Below are positions 8,197 through 18,818 of a stretch of 64,000 nucleotides of DNA, one piece after another (the first letter of the stretch is position 1; every line of letters begins with the position of its first letter). The position numbers and the translations under genes are program-made. The notes beneath the pieces are model-generated. The model was not told the origin of the DNA. It searched no databases and was given only the letters and a program-made list of their open reading frames with translations. The stretch is from Thaumasiovibrio occultus (GTDB lineage Bacteria; Pseudomonadota; Gammaproteobacteria; Enterobacterales; Vibrionaceae): NCBI GenBank assembly GCA_019703815.1, contig AP023052.1, positions 186,001-250,000 on the forward strand, read 5' to 3'.

Positions 8197-9441
8197 ATGT
8201 CTGAAGATTTTCGCCAACAGGCGTTGCACTATCACGCGTACCCTACACCTGGAAAAATTGCTATCTCTCTGACCAAACCGGCTGACAGCGCGAAAGATCT
8301 TGCGCTCGCTTACAGCCCGGGTGTGGCTGAGCCGGTACGTGAAATCGCGCAAGACATCGACAACGTTTACAAGTACACCGCTAAAGGCAATATGGTGGCG
8401 GTGATCTCTAACGGTACCGCGATCCTGGGTCTCGGTAACTTGGGCCCAATGGCGTCAAAACCGGTTATGGAAGGTAAGGCACTGTTGTTCAAGCGCTTTG
8501 CTAACCTTGATTCGATTGATATCCAAGTCAAACACCGCACGATCGATGAGTTCGTCGATACCGTGGCGAACATCGCCGATACCTTCGGTGGTATTAACCT
8601 TGAAGATATTAAAGCGCCAGACTGCTTTGAGATTGAGCGTCGCTTGATTGAACGTTGCCAAGTGCCAGTGTTCCATGATGACCAACACGGTACTGCGATT
8701 GTAACGGCCGCTGGTGTATTGAACGCACTGGAGCTGCAAGGTAAGTCGCTTGATACCGCACGCATTGTTTGCTTGGGCGCAGGCGCGGCCGCTGTGGCGT
8801 GTATGGAGCAATTGATCAAATGTGGCGCGCAGCGTGAGTTTATCTACATGCTGGATCGCAAAGGCGTGATCCACACCCGTCGTGACGATCTTAACGAGTA
8901 CAAAGCGCTGTTTGCCAACAATACCGACAAGCGTACCTTGGAAGATGTGATCGCCGGTGCTGATATCTTCTTGGGCGTATCTGGCCCAGATCTACTGCCA
9001 CCTGAAGCGCTTAAGCTTATGGCGGATAAGCCTGTCGTGTTTGCGTGTTCAAACCCAGATCCTGAAATTCGTCCAGAATTGGCGTTGGCGGTACGTGACG
9101 ATCTGATCATGGGCACGGGTCGCTCTGACTACCCGAACCAAATCAATAACGTTTTGTGCTTCCCATTCATCTTCCGTGGCGCGCTGGATGTGCGTGCGAG
9201 CGTGATCAACGATGCGATGAAACTGGCAGCGGTTCACGCGATCCGCGAGTTGGCGAAAGAGCCCGTACCACAAGAAGTGTTGGAAGCGGCGGGTGTCGCG
9301 TCACTGACCTTTGGTAAAGACTACATTATTCCAAAACCAATGGACCCACGTTTGTTGCCTCGCGTTGCGCGTGCAGTTGCGCTTGCGGCGGTTGAATCGG
9401 GTGTGGCGCGTATTGGCCTGCCGAACGGCTATATGGAATAA
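8197..9441 (+). CDS. Malic enzyme, short form without phosphotransacetylase domain
   Basis: Catalyses oxidative decarboxylation of malate to pyruvate with NAD(P)+. At 414 aa it has only the malic domain (YSPGVAEP near residue 39; HDDQHGTA near 157) and the NAD(P)-binding Rossmann domain with GAGAAAVACM near 190. The long MaeB of E. coli carries an extra C-terminal phosphotransacetylase-like domain that is absent here. Cofactor preference cannot be read with confidence. In Vibrio a gene of this type follows rpmE, as here. Shine-Dalgarno AGGAAT precedes the ATG. It ends in a strong shared terminator facing metJ. Confidence 0.93.
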   Translation: MSEDFRQQALHYHAYPTPGKIAISLTKPADSAKDLALAYSPGVAEPVREIAQDIDNVYKYTAKGNMVAVISNGTAILGLGNLGPMASKPVMEGKALLFKRFANLDSIDIQVKHRTIDEFVDTVANIADTFGGINLEDIKAPDCFEIERRLIERCQVPVFHDDQHGTAIVTAAGVLNALELQGKSLDTARIVCLGAGAAAVACMEQLIKCGAQREFIYMLDRKGVIHTRRDDLNEYKALFANNTDKRTLEDVIAGADIFLGVSGPDLLPPEALKLMADKPVVFACSNPDPEIRPELALAVRDDLIMGTGRSDYPNQINNVLCFPFIFRGALDVRASVINDAMKLAAVHAIRELAKEPVPQEVLEAAGVASLTFGKDYIIPKPMDPRLLPRVARAVALAAVESGVARIGLPNGYME

Positions 9442-9447
9442 GCGCAA

Positions 9448-9480
9448 TAAAAAAAACCAGCCTATCGGCTGGTTTTTTTA
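9448..9480. terminator. Bidirectional terminator between malic enzyme gene and metJ
   Basis: Perfect stem AAAAAACCAGCC / GGCTGGTTTTTT with loop TATC. It has an A run on one side and a T run on the other, so it serves both convergent genes. The metJ stop codon overlaps its end. Confidence 0.9.
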
Positions 9481-9795
9481 TTCGGCGAAATCTTCGAAAT
9501 CAATCCCCATATCACGCATCATCGCTTTGGCTTCTTCTGGAATATCATCGGGATGATCTTTGCGGATATCTTCATCGGTCGGTAGCGGCTGGCCGGTGTA
9601 TGCATGCAGGAACGCTTCGCAGAGCAATTCACTGTTGGTTGCGTGGCGCAGATTGTTTACCTGACGACGAGTACGCTCATCAGTCAAAATCTTAAGTACT
9701 TTTAATGGAATAGAGACGGTGATTTTTTTCACCTGTTCGCTCTTTTTACCGTGCTCAGCGTAAGGGCTGATGTACTCGCCATTCCACTTTGTCAT
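9478..9795 (-). CDS. metJ: MetJ, methionine repressor
   Basis: Ribbon-helix-helix repressor of 105 aa, using S-adenosylmethionine as corepressor. The beta-strand [16 protein letters not shown] (about residues 22-37) that inserts in the DNA groove and the helix [16 protein letters not shown] are conserved with E. coli MetJ. It is divergent from metB; the tandem met boxes between them (9875-9906) imply control of metBL and autoregulation of metJ. A second operator lies before metF. Confidence 0.98.
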   Translation of the reverse strand: MTKWNGEYISPYAEHGKKSEQVKKITVSIPLKVLKILTDERTRRQVNNLRHATNSELLCEAFLHAYTGQPLPTDEDIRKDHPDDIPEEAKAMMRDMGIDFEDFAE

Positions 9796-9874
9796 CGTCT
9801 ACCTTCTTTAATGCCGCAATTTGTGGGGTTCCAAATAAGCCTCCAATTTTAGCGGCTTTTACTGCCATAAGCAA

Positions 9875-9906
9875 AGGCGTATGGACGTCTAGATGTGTTG
9901 ACGGCT
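9875..9906 (+). promoter_or_regulatory. Four tandem met boxes (MetJ operator) between metJ and metB
   Basis: Four consecutive octamers resemble the MetJ consensus AGACGTCT: 9875-9882 (6/8 matches), 9883-9890 (GGACGTCT, 7/8), 9891-9898 (5/8) and 9899-9906 (6/8). The phase of exactly 8 bp is what cooperative MetJ dimers need. Confidence 0.88.
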
Positions 9907-9981
9907 TGGTGTTGGGTCGGTATGGTGTTAATAAAATGTCAGGATGAAGAAAACCCTTTGGGTGAATTAAAGGATTATTGT

Positions 9982-11145
9982 ATGAGTGACAAGCAATTTG
10001 CCACCATTGCCGTGCGCACAGGAATTGAAAGTGATAGCCAACATCACGCGGTGGTACCACCGATTTATCTCACCTCTAACTATGGTTTCCCTGAGTTCGG
10101 TGATGTTCCTCAATACGATTATTCTCGCGGCGGTAACCCAACTCGCTCGCTGGTGGCAGAGGCGATTGCTGAGCTCGAAGGCGGCGCGGGCGCGGTGATC
10201 ACCAACTGCGGCACATCTGCGATCAACCTCCTTATATCGGCGTTGCTTGGCCCGGATGATCTACTCGTCGCCCCGCATGATTGCTACGGTGGCACTTACC
10301 GACTGTTTAATACCCGCGCGCAAAAAGGCGACTTTCAGGTCGATTTTGTCAATCAATATGATGACGATGCCCTGCAAGCAGCGATCGCGAAAAAACCCAA
10401 GCTGATCTGGCTTGAAACTCCCTCAAACCCATTACTACGTGTGGTCGATATTCAAGCGGTGTGCGAAGCGGCAGCGAAAGTGGGCGCATTAGTGGCGGTT
10501 GATAACACGTTCCTGACACCGGTTTGGCAACAACCTTTTAAGCTAGGGGCCGATTTTGTGGTGCACTCGACCACTAAATATCTTAATGGTCACTCAGATG
10601 TGCTGGCTGGCGCGCTGGTAGCGAAAACCCAAGCGCATGTGGATGAGCTTTTGTGGTGGGGCAACTGCATTGGGGCGACGGGTTCGCCGTTTGATGCTTA
10701 CCTGACGCTACGTGGTTTGCGTACGTTAGTGCCAAGAATGCGGATGCATGATGAGAATAGCCAAGCGATTTTGGCGTATTTACAGACCCAATCGGCAGTG
10801 AGTGCGCTGTATCACCCGAGCATTGCCTCGCACCCAGGTCACGATGTGGCGGCGAAGCAACAAACCGGCTTTGGTGCGATGATCAGCTTTGAGTTGGGTT
10901 GTGATGAAGCCGGCTTACGGGTGTTTTTGAGCGCGCTGCGCCATTTCTCGTTGGCGGAATCCTTGGGTGGCGTGGAGTCACTGATCTGCCATCCCGGTAG
11001 CATGACGCACCGCGCAATGTCAGATGAAGCGCAAGCCGACGCGGGGATCAACCCGACATTATTGCGTCTGTCTGTGGGATTGGAAGACAGCCGTGATTTG
11101 ATTGCAGATTTACAGCGCGGATTTGAGGCGCTGGCTCAGGTTTAG
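9982..11145 (+). CDS. metB: Cystathionine gamma-synthase
   Basis: PLP enzyme of methionine synthesis that joins an activated homoserine (O-succinyl form in enterics) with cysteine to give cystathionine. The 387-aa protein begins at the ATG at 9982 (SDKQFATIAVRTG), preceded by AAAGGAT. An upstream in-frame extension lacks family similarity. Family marks include the DYSRGGNPTR motif, GAGAVITNCGTSAI and the PLP lysine in HSTTKYLNGHSD near residue 200. Followed 11 bp later by metL, forming the MetJ-controlled metBL operon. Confidence 0.96.
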   Translation: MSDKQFATIAVRTGIESDSQHHAVVPPIYLTSNYGFPEFGDVPQYDYSRGGNPTRSLVAEAIAELEGGAGAVITNCGTSAINLLISALLGPDDLLVAPHDCYGGTYRLFNTRAQKGDFQVDFVNQYDDDALQAAIAKKPKLIWLETPSNPLLRVVDIQAVCEAAAKVGALVAVDNTFLTPVWQQPFKLGADFVVHSTTKYLNGHSDVLAGALVAKTQAHVDELLWWGNCIGATGSPFDAYLTLRGLRTLVPRMRMHDENSQAILAYLQTQSAVSALYHPSIASHPGHDVAAKQQTGFGAMISFELGCDEAGLRVFLSALRHFSLAESLGGVESLICHPGSMTHRAMSDEAQADAGINPTLLRLSVGLEDSRDLIADLQRGFEALAQV

Positions 11146-11156
11146 GGAAAAAGACA

Positions 11157-13547
11157 ATGGCGCAACGTCAGTTACACAAGTTTGGCGGCAGCAGTTTAGC
11201 TGACGCTGAGTGCTATCGCCGCGTCGCGGAGATCTTAGCAAATTACGCCAGCAGTCACGATTTAGTGGTGGTTTCCGCTGCAGGCACAACCACCAACCAA
11301 TTGATAGAAATCCTCAATGAGAAAGATGGACGTTTAGCGCATGAAGCGTTGATGGCGCTGCGTGAGTTTCAACAAGGACTGATCACGGACTTAGTGGGCG
11401 ATGAAGCCTTGGTCGAGCAGTTGTATATCGATTGCCGAGATATCGCTCAAGCGGCGGAAACGACCTGTGTGGCGGAGCGCTCTAAGTTTCTTGGCTACGG
11501 CGAGGTGTGGTCCGCGCGCTTGTTGGCGGCTTACCTTACCCGCGTCGAGCAGCCGGCGATCATGCTCGATTCGCGCCAATTGCTGCGTGCCGAGCGTGCC
11601 GCACAACCGGAAGTCGATAGCGCGGCTTCTTTCCCGCTGATGCAGGAATGTTTAGCGCAATACACCAAAACCAAGTTGGTGATCACCGGCTTTATGGCGC
11701 AAAACGCCGCCGAAGAGACCGTCTTGCTCGGTCGCAATGGCTCGGACTACTCCGCAACTATCTTAGGGGCGCTGGCGAATGTCAGTCGAGTGACCATTTG
11801 GAGCGATGTTGCTGGGGTCTACAGCGCCGATCCGCGCGTGGTGCCGGAAGCTTGCTTGTTACCGCTGTTGCGTTTGGATGAAGCCAATGAGCTGGCTCGC
11901 CTTGCCGCGCCCGTCCTGCATACCCGGACTTTACAACCCGTATCGCAAAGTACCTTAGATCTGAATTTGCGGTGCGCTTTAGCGCCAGAGTCGGGCATTA
12001 CCCGGGTTGAGCGCGTGTTGGCCTCTGGGCGCGGCGCGAAAATTGTCACCTCATTGCCAGCAGTGTCAGTGCTCGAGTTGACTCTCACCAAAGGCGCTAA
12101 CTTTGCGGCGCAGTGGCAAGAGATCGAAAGCGATCTGCAACGCCATCAATTACAAGCCTTAGCCGCGACGACCTTGGGCGATCAAGGGGTGGTGCAATTG
12201 GCGTACACCGAAGAGGTGGTTGGCAGTGTGATGACCATGCTGCAACACAGTGGCATGGGCGTTGAAATGCGTTTGCGCGAAGGCTTTTACTTAGTCGCCG
12301 CCGTGGGTGCTGGGGTGACAAACAACCCCAACCATTGCCACAGTTTCCAGCAGCAACTCAAAACCTTGCCGGTGGAATTTGTTGAAGAGTCGCAAGACGG
12401 GCTCAGCATCGCCGCGATTGTGCGTGGCGACTTGCCAGCGGATTTACTTGAGCAGCTTCATGCCACACTATTCCAAGCGCAAAAGACCGTCGGGATCGCG
12501 CTGTTTGGTAACGGCAATATCGGCAGCCGGTGGTTAAGTCTGTTTGCCGAGCAGCAAACAGAGATGTCGCGTCGTTACGGTAAGCGTTTTACCTTAGTCG
12601 GCGTGATTGACAGTAAATCGGCGTGGATCTGTGAAGAGGGCATCGATCCGGCGCAGGTGGAAGGGGAGTTTAAACAGCAAGCTAGCGGGTATCGCGCGTC
12701 GCATGTGCTCTCGGAGCTTGCCGGATTGCCTTACGATGAGATGGTGGTGATGGATGTCACCGCCAGCAGCGAGTTAGCCAGCCAGTACGCCGACATTGCC
12801 GAGCTGGGGATGCACTTGGTGACCGCCAATAAAATCGCCGGCTCTGCACCGTCGCAAGAGTACGACAAAGTGGTGGATGCGTTTGCAAAAACCGGTCGTC
12901 ACTGGTTGTACAACGCCACGGTAGGCGCGGGGTTACCGATCAACTACACCATTCGAGATTTAGTCGATAGTGGCGACAGCGTGTTCAGCCTGTCTGGAAT
13001 TTTCTCGGGCACCTTGTCGTGGCTGTTTGAGCAGTTCGATGGCAGCATTCCTTTCACCACGCTGGTGGATTTGGCCTGGCAGCAGGGACTGACTGAGCCG
13101 GATCCGCGCGCGGATCTTGATGGCAGCGATGTTATGCGCAAGCTGGTGATTTTGGCGCGGGAAGCGGGCTTACCTTTAGAGCCAACCCAAGTCAAAGTCG
13201 AAAGCTTGGTGCCGGAAGAGTTAGCCAGTGTCGATGTCGATACCTTCCTAGAGCAAGGTGATGCGCTGAATGAAGCGTTAGCCGAGCGGCTGGCTAAAGC
13301 GGTCAAACATGACAAGGTGCTACGCTATGTGGCGCGCCTTGGCAAAGATGGCAAAGCGTACGTTGGCATTGAATCGCTCGAGCGTCACGATCCGCTGGCG
13401 AATTTATTGCCGTGCGACAACATCTTTGCGATCGAGAGTATTTGGTACAAAGACAACCCGTTGGTGATCCGAGGCCCAGGGGCTGGCCGCGATGTCACTG
13501 CGGGCGCGTTGCAATCTGATCTCAATCGACTGGCATCGGTGTTGTAA
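11157..13547 (+). CDS. metL: Bifunctional aspartokinase II / homoserine dehydrogenase II
   Basis: The 796-aa fusion carries an N-terminal aspartate kinase (KFGGSSLAD at residues 7-15; GRNGSDYSA near 195). A regulatory ACT-like middle section (about 300-450) follows, then an NAD(P)-dependent homoserine dehydrogenase (GNGNIGSRWL near 452; TANKIAGS near 562; GLTEPDPRADL near 644). It carries out the first and third steps from aspartate to methionine. Gene order metB-metL fits MetL rather than ThrA. A short gap and shared MetJ operator indicate cotranscription. No strong terminator follows the stop. Confidence 0.96.
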   Translation: MAQRQLHKFGGSSLADAECYRRVAEILANYASSHDLVVVSAAGTTTNQLIEILNEKDGRLAHEALMALREFQQGLITDLVGDEALVEQLYIDCRDIAQAAETTCVAERSKFLGYGEVWSARLLAAYLTRVEQPAIMLDSRQLLRAERAAQPEVDSAASFPLMQECLAQYTKTKLVITGFMAQNAAEETVLLGRNGSDYSATILGALANVSRVTIWSDVAGVYSADPRVVPEACLLPLLRLDEANELARLAAPVLHTRTLQPVSQSTLDLNLRCALAPESGITRVERVLASGRGAKIVTSLPAVSVLELTLTKGANFAAQWQEIESDLQRHQLQALAATTLGDQGVVQLAYTEEVVGSVMTMLQHSGMGVEMRLREGFYLVAAVGAGVTNNPNHCHSFQQQLKTLPVEFVEESQDGLSIAAIVRGDLPADLLEQLHATLFQAQKTVGIALFGNGNIGSRWLSLFAEQQTEMSRRYGKRFTLVGVIDSKSAWICEEGIDPAQVEGEFKQQASGYRASHVLSELAGLPYDEMVVMDVTASSELASQYADIAELGMHLVTANKIAGSAPSQEYDKVVDAFAKTGRHWLYNATVGAGLPINYTIRDLVDSGDSVFSLSGIFSGTLSWLFEQFDGSIPFTTLVDLAWQQGLTEPDPRADLDGSDVMRKLVILAREAGLPLEPTQVKVESLVPEELASVDVDTFLEQGDALNEALAERLAKAVKHDKVLRYVARLGKDGKAYVGIESLERHDPLANLLPCDNIFAIESIWYKDNPLVIRGPGAGRDVTAGALQSDLNRLASVL

Positions 13548-13681
13548 GGGAATTTGTCTGATCCGGGGCGGGCTATACAGGCAGGCCCCTAAAAATCAGG
13601 CTGTGAGGGATACTCAGGTTGAACATGAATAATCTTCAACTTGGTGACATTGACATCACGATTGATTCAATGTCATTCTCT

Positions 13682-13705
13682 AGACATATAGACGTCTAAA
13701 TAGAT
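13682..13705 (+). promoter_or_regulatory. Met boxes upstream of metF
   Basis: Three octamers in phase: 13682-13689 (AGACATAT), 13690-13697 (AGACGTCT, a perfect consensus) and 13698-13705 (weak). They lie about 95 bp before metF. A TTGACA at 13650-13655 could be the -35 of the promoter they overlap. Confidence 0.87.
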
Positions 13706-13791
13706 TTGAACTTTACCACCGCGTAGAGTCAATATCAGCCATTGAATGTCTTAAACGGAAGCGAAAACAGAATCGATAACCACATCGATAA

Positions 13792-14691
<900 letters not shown>

Positions 14692-14715
14692 GCGCGTGTT
14701 GCGAAGAGGCAAATG

Positions 14716-14745
14716 AAAAGGGCAGCGTATCTACGCTGCCCTTTT
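14716..14745 (+). terminator. Terminator between metF and aphA
   Basis: Perfect 12-bp stem AAAAGGGCAGCG / CGCTGCCCTTTT with loop TATCTA. Symmetric, so it can serve metF (plus) and aphA (minus). Confidence 0.9.
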
Positions 14746-14804
14746 AGTTTGGGGTTAACAAGAACTCGTCTTAGCCTAGCAAAAATGGTGCGGTTTCTTG
14801 TTGT

Positions 14805-15368
14805 TTAAAGTGCAGTTGCACTTTGCTCACTATCCATATCGGCTAGCTCTGCGATAACTTCTGCCGCCCAAACCAACCAAGATTCACTGTTTAAAATACA
14901 GCGACGCAAAGTTAGACGGTCAAGGCGTTCTTGACGACTCAGAGTATCTGGGTCGGCAAAGTGCTGGCGCTCAAGTTCACGGTAATGTTCAACAAGCTTG
15001 GTGGTTTCTTCCATCAAGTTTTTGATGTGCTCTTGCATCGGCACCGAGTTGTGAACAGAGCAGACTAGCAGTTTCGCAGACAGCTCGTCACGGACAGTTG
15101 GGTTACGCACAGGCTCTTCAAACCATTCAAACAACGACGAACGACCCAAATCCGTAATCGAGTAAACCTTGCGATCTGGTTTACCTTCTTGTGGCTGAAG
15201 CACACAAGTAACGAGGTCGTTGACCGCCATTTTATTCAGCTCGCGGTACACTTGCTGATGACTGGCTTTCCAAAAATACCCAATGCTGTGAGAAAACTCT
15301 TTCGTAATATCGTAACCGGTCGCGTCGCGGCTGCTCAGCACGGTTAAGATCACATGTGGTAATGACAT
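14805..15368 (-). CDS. aphA: AphA-type PadR regulator (quorum sensing / virulence)
   Basis: PadR-family winged-helix protein. From the ATG at 15368 it reads MSLPHVILTVLSSRDATGYD and is 187 aa, close to V. cholerae AphA. The winged helix spans about residues 1-85 (KASHQQVYRELNKM; PDRKVYSIT wing) and the rest is the antiparallel coiled coil for dimerisation. An in-frame upstream extension of six codons has no family support. In Vibrio, AphA is the low-cell-density master regulator: it opposes LuxR/HapR and its mRNA is activated by Qrr sRNAs. The neighbour ppc matches the V. cholerae arrangement. Whether the target network is conserved here cannot be seen. Confidence 0.92.
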   Translation of the reverse strand: MSLPHVILTVLSSRDATGYDITKEFSHSIGYFWKASHQQVYRELNKMAVNDLVTCVLQPQEGKPDRKVYSITDLGRSSLFEWFEEPVRNPTVRDELSAKLLVCSVHNSVPMQEHIKNLMEETTKLVEHYRELERQHFADPDTLSRQERLDRLTLRRCILNSESWLVWAAEVIAELADMDSEQSATAL

Positions 15369-15526
15369 CTCTTCTATCCGTTTCAAGAACTACAAAACCT
15401 CTTTCCGGGTGATAGTCACTCACGCTCTCACGGCGTTTTATCGATCGAGTTTCACAATCAGAAAGAAGATTCGTAGCATAGCATCAAATTTATTAGGAAC
15501 GATATAAATAGGCATCAAAACACAAC

Positions 15527-15556
15527 ATTGAACACATCATCAGCCTAGGTTGTCAA
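15527..15556 (-). promoter_or_regulatory. Candidate aphA promoter in a 455-bp intergenic region
   Basis: On the minus strand TTGACA (plus 15551-15556) and TTCAAT (plus 15527-15532) are 18 bp apart. This would give an aphA 5' untranslated region of about 150 nt, long enough for small-RNA pairing as known in Vibrio aphA. The rest of 15369-15823 shows no gene, only the ppc terminator at its far end. The assignment is by consensus only. Confidence 0.45.
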
Positions 15557-15765
15557 ACACGCCAGTCTTGGAATCCATTCAAAATTATCGGACCCGCTTA
15601 ATAAAGAATCAATTTTTATGCTTAAACATACAGGCGCATATGGCAGTGCCTAACCATGCAAAGCATTGTGATTCAGTCAGAGGAAGTTAAGCGCAGATCA
15701 CGCACAAGGAGTTGTAATAATAGTGATACACAGGGACAAAACGCTAAAAACTGACCCATTAGCGA

Positions 15766-15793
15766 TAAAAAAACCGCCCATTAAGGGCGGCTT
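15766..15793 (-). terminator. Terminator of ppc
   Basis: On the minus strand, stem CCGCCC / GGGCGG with a 5-nt loop followed by seven T, 30 bp after the ppc stop. Confidence 0.88.
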
Positions 15794-15823
15794 TGAATGA
15801 TAAGTAATTTGTAACTTAGCGTA

Positions 15824-18454
15824 TTAGCCAGTGTTACGCATACCGGTGGCGATACCTGCGATGGTCACCATGAGGGCTTCTTCCATCTCTGGCGCCGCCG
15901 CGTCTTGTTGACGGGTACGGTACAGCAATTCAGCTTGCAGCATGTTTAGCGGCTCGACGTAAATATTACGTAGGCGGATCGCTTCTTTACCCCATGGGTT
16001 TTGATCCATTAGGTTTTCGCTGTTCTCAACAGCTAACACGGTCTTGATGTCGCTGTTGAGTTGGCTACGTAGACGCTCACCCAGAGGCCACAGTTTCTTA
16101 TCCACGAGGCGTTGATCGTAGTATTCACTGATCGCGGGATCGGTTTTGGTGTATACCATTTCTAGCATGCCCAGACGTGTAGAGAAGAACGGCCACTCAC
16201 GGCACATCTCTTCTAGCAGCTCTTGCTTGCCTTGGCCGATAGAGGTTTGGATAGCTTCACCGGCGCCCAGCCATGCTGGCAATACCAAACGGTTTTGGCT
16301 CCAAGCGAAGATCCACGGGATCGCGCGCAGGCTCTCTACGCCGCCGGTTGGGTTACGTTTCGCTGGACGCGAGCCTAGCGGCAGTTTACCCAACTCAAGC
16401 TCAGGCGTGGTTGAGCGGAAGTACGGTACGAAGTCCGCTTCGCCACGCACCACGCCACGATACGCATCACACGAGATCTCAGACAGCATGTCCATTTGAT
16501 CGCGCCATGCTTGCTGTGGTGCTGGCGGTGGTAGCAGGTTCGCTTCCAAAATCGCACTGGCGTAAAGGCTGAAGGTGTTGATCGCAACTTCTGGTAGACC
16601 CAGTTTAAAGCGGATCATCTCGCCTTGCTCGGTAACACGCAGGCCGCCTTTCAAGCTCTTAGGTGGCTGAGAGAGCAGCGCCGCGTGCGCTGGTGCACCA
16701 CCACGACCCACTGTACCGCCACGGCCGTGGAATAGGGTTAGCTCAACGCCGGCCTCTTCACACACTTCTACCAAGGCTTCCATTGCGGTGTACTGCGCCC
16801 AACCGGCCGCAAGCACGCCCGCATCTTTGGCTGAGTCTGAGTAACCGATCATCACCATTTGGTGATTTTGGATAAAGCCACGGTACCAATCGAGGTTCAT
16901 CAGTTGCTCGATAACCGCTTTGGCGTTGTTGAGATCGTCTAGCGTTTCAAATAGTGGGCACACATCCAAACGGAATGGGCAGCCCGCTTCTTGTAGCAAT
17001 AGGTGTACCGCAAGCACATCTGATGCAGTACGCGCCATGGAAATGACGTATGCACCCAGTGCTTGGCGAGATTGTTGCGCGATGATCTTACAGGTGTCGA
17101 TCACCTCTTTCACTTCGGCGCTTGGCTCCCACTCGCGTGGTAATAGCGGACGCTTCGATGACAGCTCTTTGACCAAGAACGCGACTTTGTCTTGTTCGCT
17201 CCATTGGCTGTAATCGCCAAGGCCAAGGTGACGGGTGATTTCCGCAACAGCGTCAGAGTGACGGGTACTTTCTTGGCGAATATCAAGACGCACAAGGTGG
17301 ATGCCGAAACACTTGATACGACGCAGTACATCAAGCAGCAAACCATCGGCGATGATGCCCATGCCGCACTCGTGGAGTGACTCGTAACACGCGTGGAGTG
17401 GATCCCACAGCTGCGCTTCGTCGGTGATGATCGCGCCTTCCGGTACTGGCAGGCCTTTGATTTGCGCGTCCATCGCTTCGCGGGTATTGGTCAGCTTGGT
17501 ACGCAGATCTTTCATGATGGCGCGGTACGCTTCGTGCTCGCCGCCCGCGAGATCGCGCACGGTGTCGTTGCATTTCACCATCGACAGCTCGCTCACCAAC
17601 TCTTGAATGTCGGTCAGGAACAGATCGGCGGCTTTCCAGCGCGACAACAGCATGACTTCGCGGGTGATCGCAGAGGTCACAAATGGGTTACCGTCACGGT
17701 CGCCGCCCATCCATGAAGAGAACAGCACAGGGGCTGCGTCGAGTGGCAGGCCTTCTCCAAGGTGTTGATGCAATCTTTCATCGAATTGACGTAGGAACTC
17801 AGGCACGGCTTCCCAGGCTGAGTTTTCAATCATCGCAAAGCCCCATTTCGCTTCATCAAGCGGGGTTGGGCGTTGCTGGCGAATAACGTCAGAGTGCCAC
17901 ATTTGCGCGATCAATTGCTCGAGGCGCGCTTCGGTGCGGGCACGCTCTGCAGAAGAAAGCTCAGACAGCTCTAGCTTCGACAGACACATGTTGATTTGCA
18001 CCAATTTGTGGATCATGGTGCGACGCGCGATTTCCGTTGGGTGCGCAGTCAGTACCAATTCAATTTTTAGCTCGCGCACCGCTTCGATGGTGTCGAACTT
18101 GCTTACATCTTGGCTGGTCAGCTTCGAGAACAGGTTGTCCATCGCGTCTGGGCTGCAGACGTGCTCGTCACAATGACGGCTGATCCCATGATATTGCTCG
18201 GCAATATTGGTTAGGTTGAGAAACTGGCTAAACGCACGCGCTACCGGTAGTAGTTGCTCGTCAGGTAGGCTTTGCAGCTCTTTAACCAGAAGCTCGCGGT
18301 CTTCTTTGCTTCCGCCACGCGCTGACTTTGAGAGTTTACGGATTGTTTCGACCTTCTCTAGTAGGTCGTCACCATGGGCTTGCTTGATGGTATTACCAAG
18401 CAAGTGTCCCAACATGCTCACATTACTACGTAGCGCACTGTATTTTTCGTTCAT
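15824..18454 (-). CDS. ppc: Phosphoenolpyruvate carboxylase
   Basis: Anaplerotic enzyme that carboxylates PEP to oxaloacetate. The 876-aa length is close to the 883 of E. coli. Conserved signatures include [13 protein letters not shown] (near 134, catalytic His), [14 protein letters not shown] near 578 and the C-terminal MRNTG. It is transcribed toward aphA and has a promoter candidate at 18508-18537. The expected divergent neighbour argE is missing here; instead a 600-bp non-coding stretch leads to argB. Confidence 0.98.
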   Translation of the reverse strand: MNEKYSALRSNVSMLGHLLGNTIKQAHGDDLLEKVETIRKLSKSARGGSKEDRELLVKELQSLPDEQLLPVARAFSQFLNLTNIAEQYHGISRHCDEHVCSPDAMDNLFSKLTSQDVSKFDTIEAVRELKIELVLTAHPTEIARRTMIHKLVQINMCLSKLELSELSSAERARTEARLEQLIAQMWHSDVIRQQRPTPLDEAKWGFAMIENSAWEAVPEFLRQFDERLHQHLGEGLPLDAAPVLFSSWMGGDRDGNPFVTSAITREVMLLSRWKAADLFLTDIQELVSELSMVKCNDTVRDLAGGEHEAYRAIMKDLRTKLTNTREAMDAQIKGLPVPEGAIITDEAQLWDPLHACYESLHECGMGIIADGLLLDVLRRIKCFGIHLVRLDIRQESTRHSDAVAEITRHLGLGDYSQWSEQDKVAFLVKELSSKRPLLPREWEPSAEVKEVIDTCKIIAQQSRQALGAYVISMARTASDVLAVHLLLQEAGCPFRLDVCPLFETLDDLNNAKAVIEQLMNLDWYRGFIQNHQMVMIGYSDSAKDAGVLAAGWAQYTAMEALVEVCEEAGVELTLFHGRGGTVGRGGAPAHAALLSQPPKSLKGGLRVTEQGEMIRFKLGLPEVAINTFSLYASAILEANLLPPPAPQQAWRDQMDMLSEISCDAYRGVVRGEADFVPYFRSTTPELELGKLPLGSRPAKRNPTGGVESLRAIPWIFAWSQNRLVLPAWLGAGEAIQTSIGQGKQELLEEMCREWPFFSTRLGMLEMVYTKTDPAISEYYDQRLVDKKLWPLGERLRSQLNSDIKTVLAVENSENLMDQNPWGKEAIRLRNIYVEPLNMLQAELLYRTRQQDAAAPEMEEALMVTIAGIATGMRNTG

Positions 18455-18507
18455 AGCGGGTCCATCTCGTAATTTTGTTACAAACTAAATTGCAAATTCC
18501 TGCCTAT

Positions 18508-18537
18508 AATCTAGCCACGATCGCACTATCAGGTCAA
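18508..18537 (-). promoter_or_regulatory. Candidate ppc promoter
   Basis: On the minus strand TTGACC (plus 18532-18537) and TAGATT (plus 18508-18513) with an 18-bp spacer, about 55 bp before the ppc start. Consensus match only. Between here and 18750 I see no gene or clear element. Confidence 0.45.
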
Positions 18538-18756
18538 ATGGAGTTAGAGTTGATCGAAAAAAAACGACACTACCATTGATATTTATCATCCTAGTGGTCG
18601 GTTTGCTGCTGGAATTTCCGACAAATACCCTTATTTGAACCAGAAAATCTGGACAAAAAAAGCACATCCTTTTGCTAAATCCTACCTTACCTTCTCTGCG
18701 CATTGAGTGAAATGACAATCGCATTACAACTCTTGCTGTTTTCTGTTTACCACGCC

Positions 18757-18818
18757 TTGACATGTTTTTAAATTTATCGTTAAAATAAACATTCATTATA
18801 TGTGAATAAGTATTTTGA
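18757..18818 (+). promoter_or_regulatory. Arginine-repressible promoter with two ARG boxes
   Basis: TTGACA (18757-18762), 18-bp spacer, TAAAAT (18781-18786) is a near-consensus promoter. Two 18-bp ARG boxes lie at 18780-18797 and 18801-18818, each matching 15 of 18 positions of WNTGAATWWWWATTCANW. They are separated by 3 bp (21 bp centre to centre), the spacing used by the ArgR hexamer. The first box covers the -10, so arginine-bound ArgR would block initiation. The leader from here to argB would be about 275 nt with no gene in it. Confidence 0.85.

Noticed and set aside
8197-9441. Full-length MaeB
   Set aside because: The frame stops after the malic and NAD domains with a terminator directly behind; there is no phosphotransacetylase domain or remnant downstream.
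13548-13640. Possible rho-independent terminator after metL and an ARG-like motif near 13625-13640
   Set aside because: The GC-rich stretch near 13563-13590 does not give a clean stem, and the TGAAT-like motif is one base short of an ARG box.
18485-18796. Open frame of 103 codons upstream of ppc, tested as an argE remnant
   Set aside because: No similarity to ArgE, ArgC or any known protein; it overlaps the ppc promoter and the ARG-box region.
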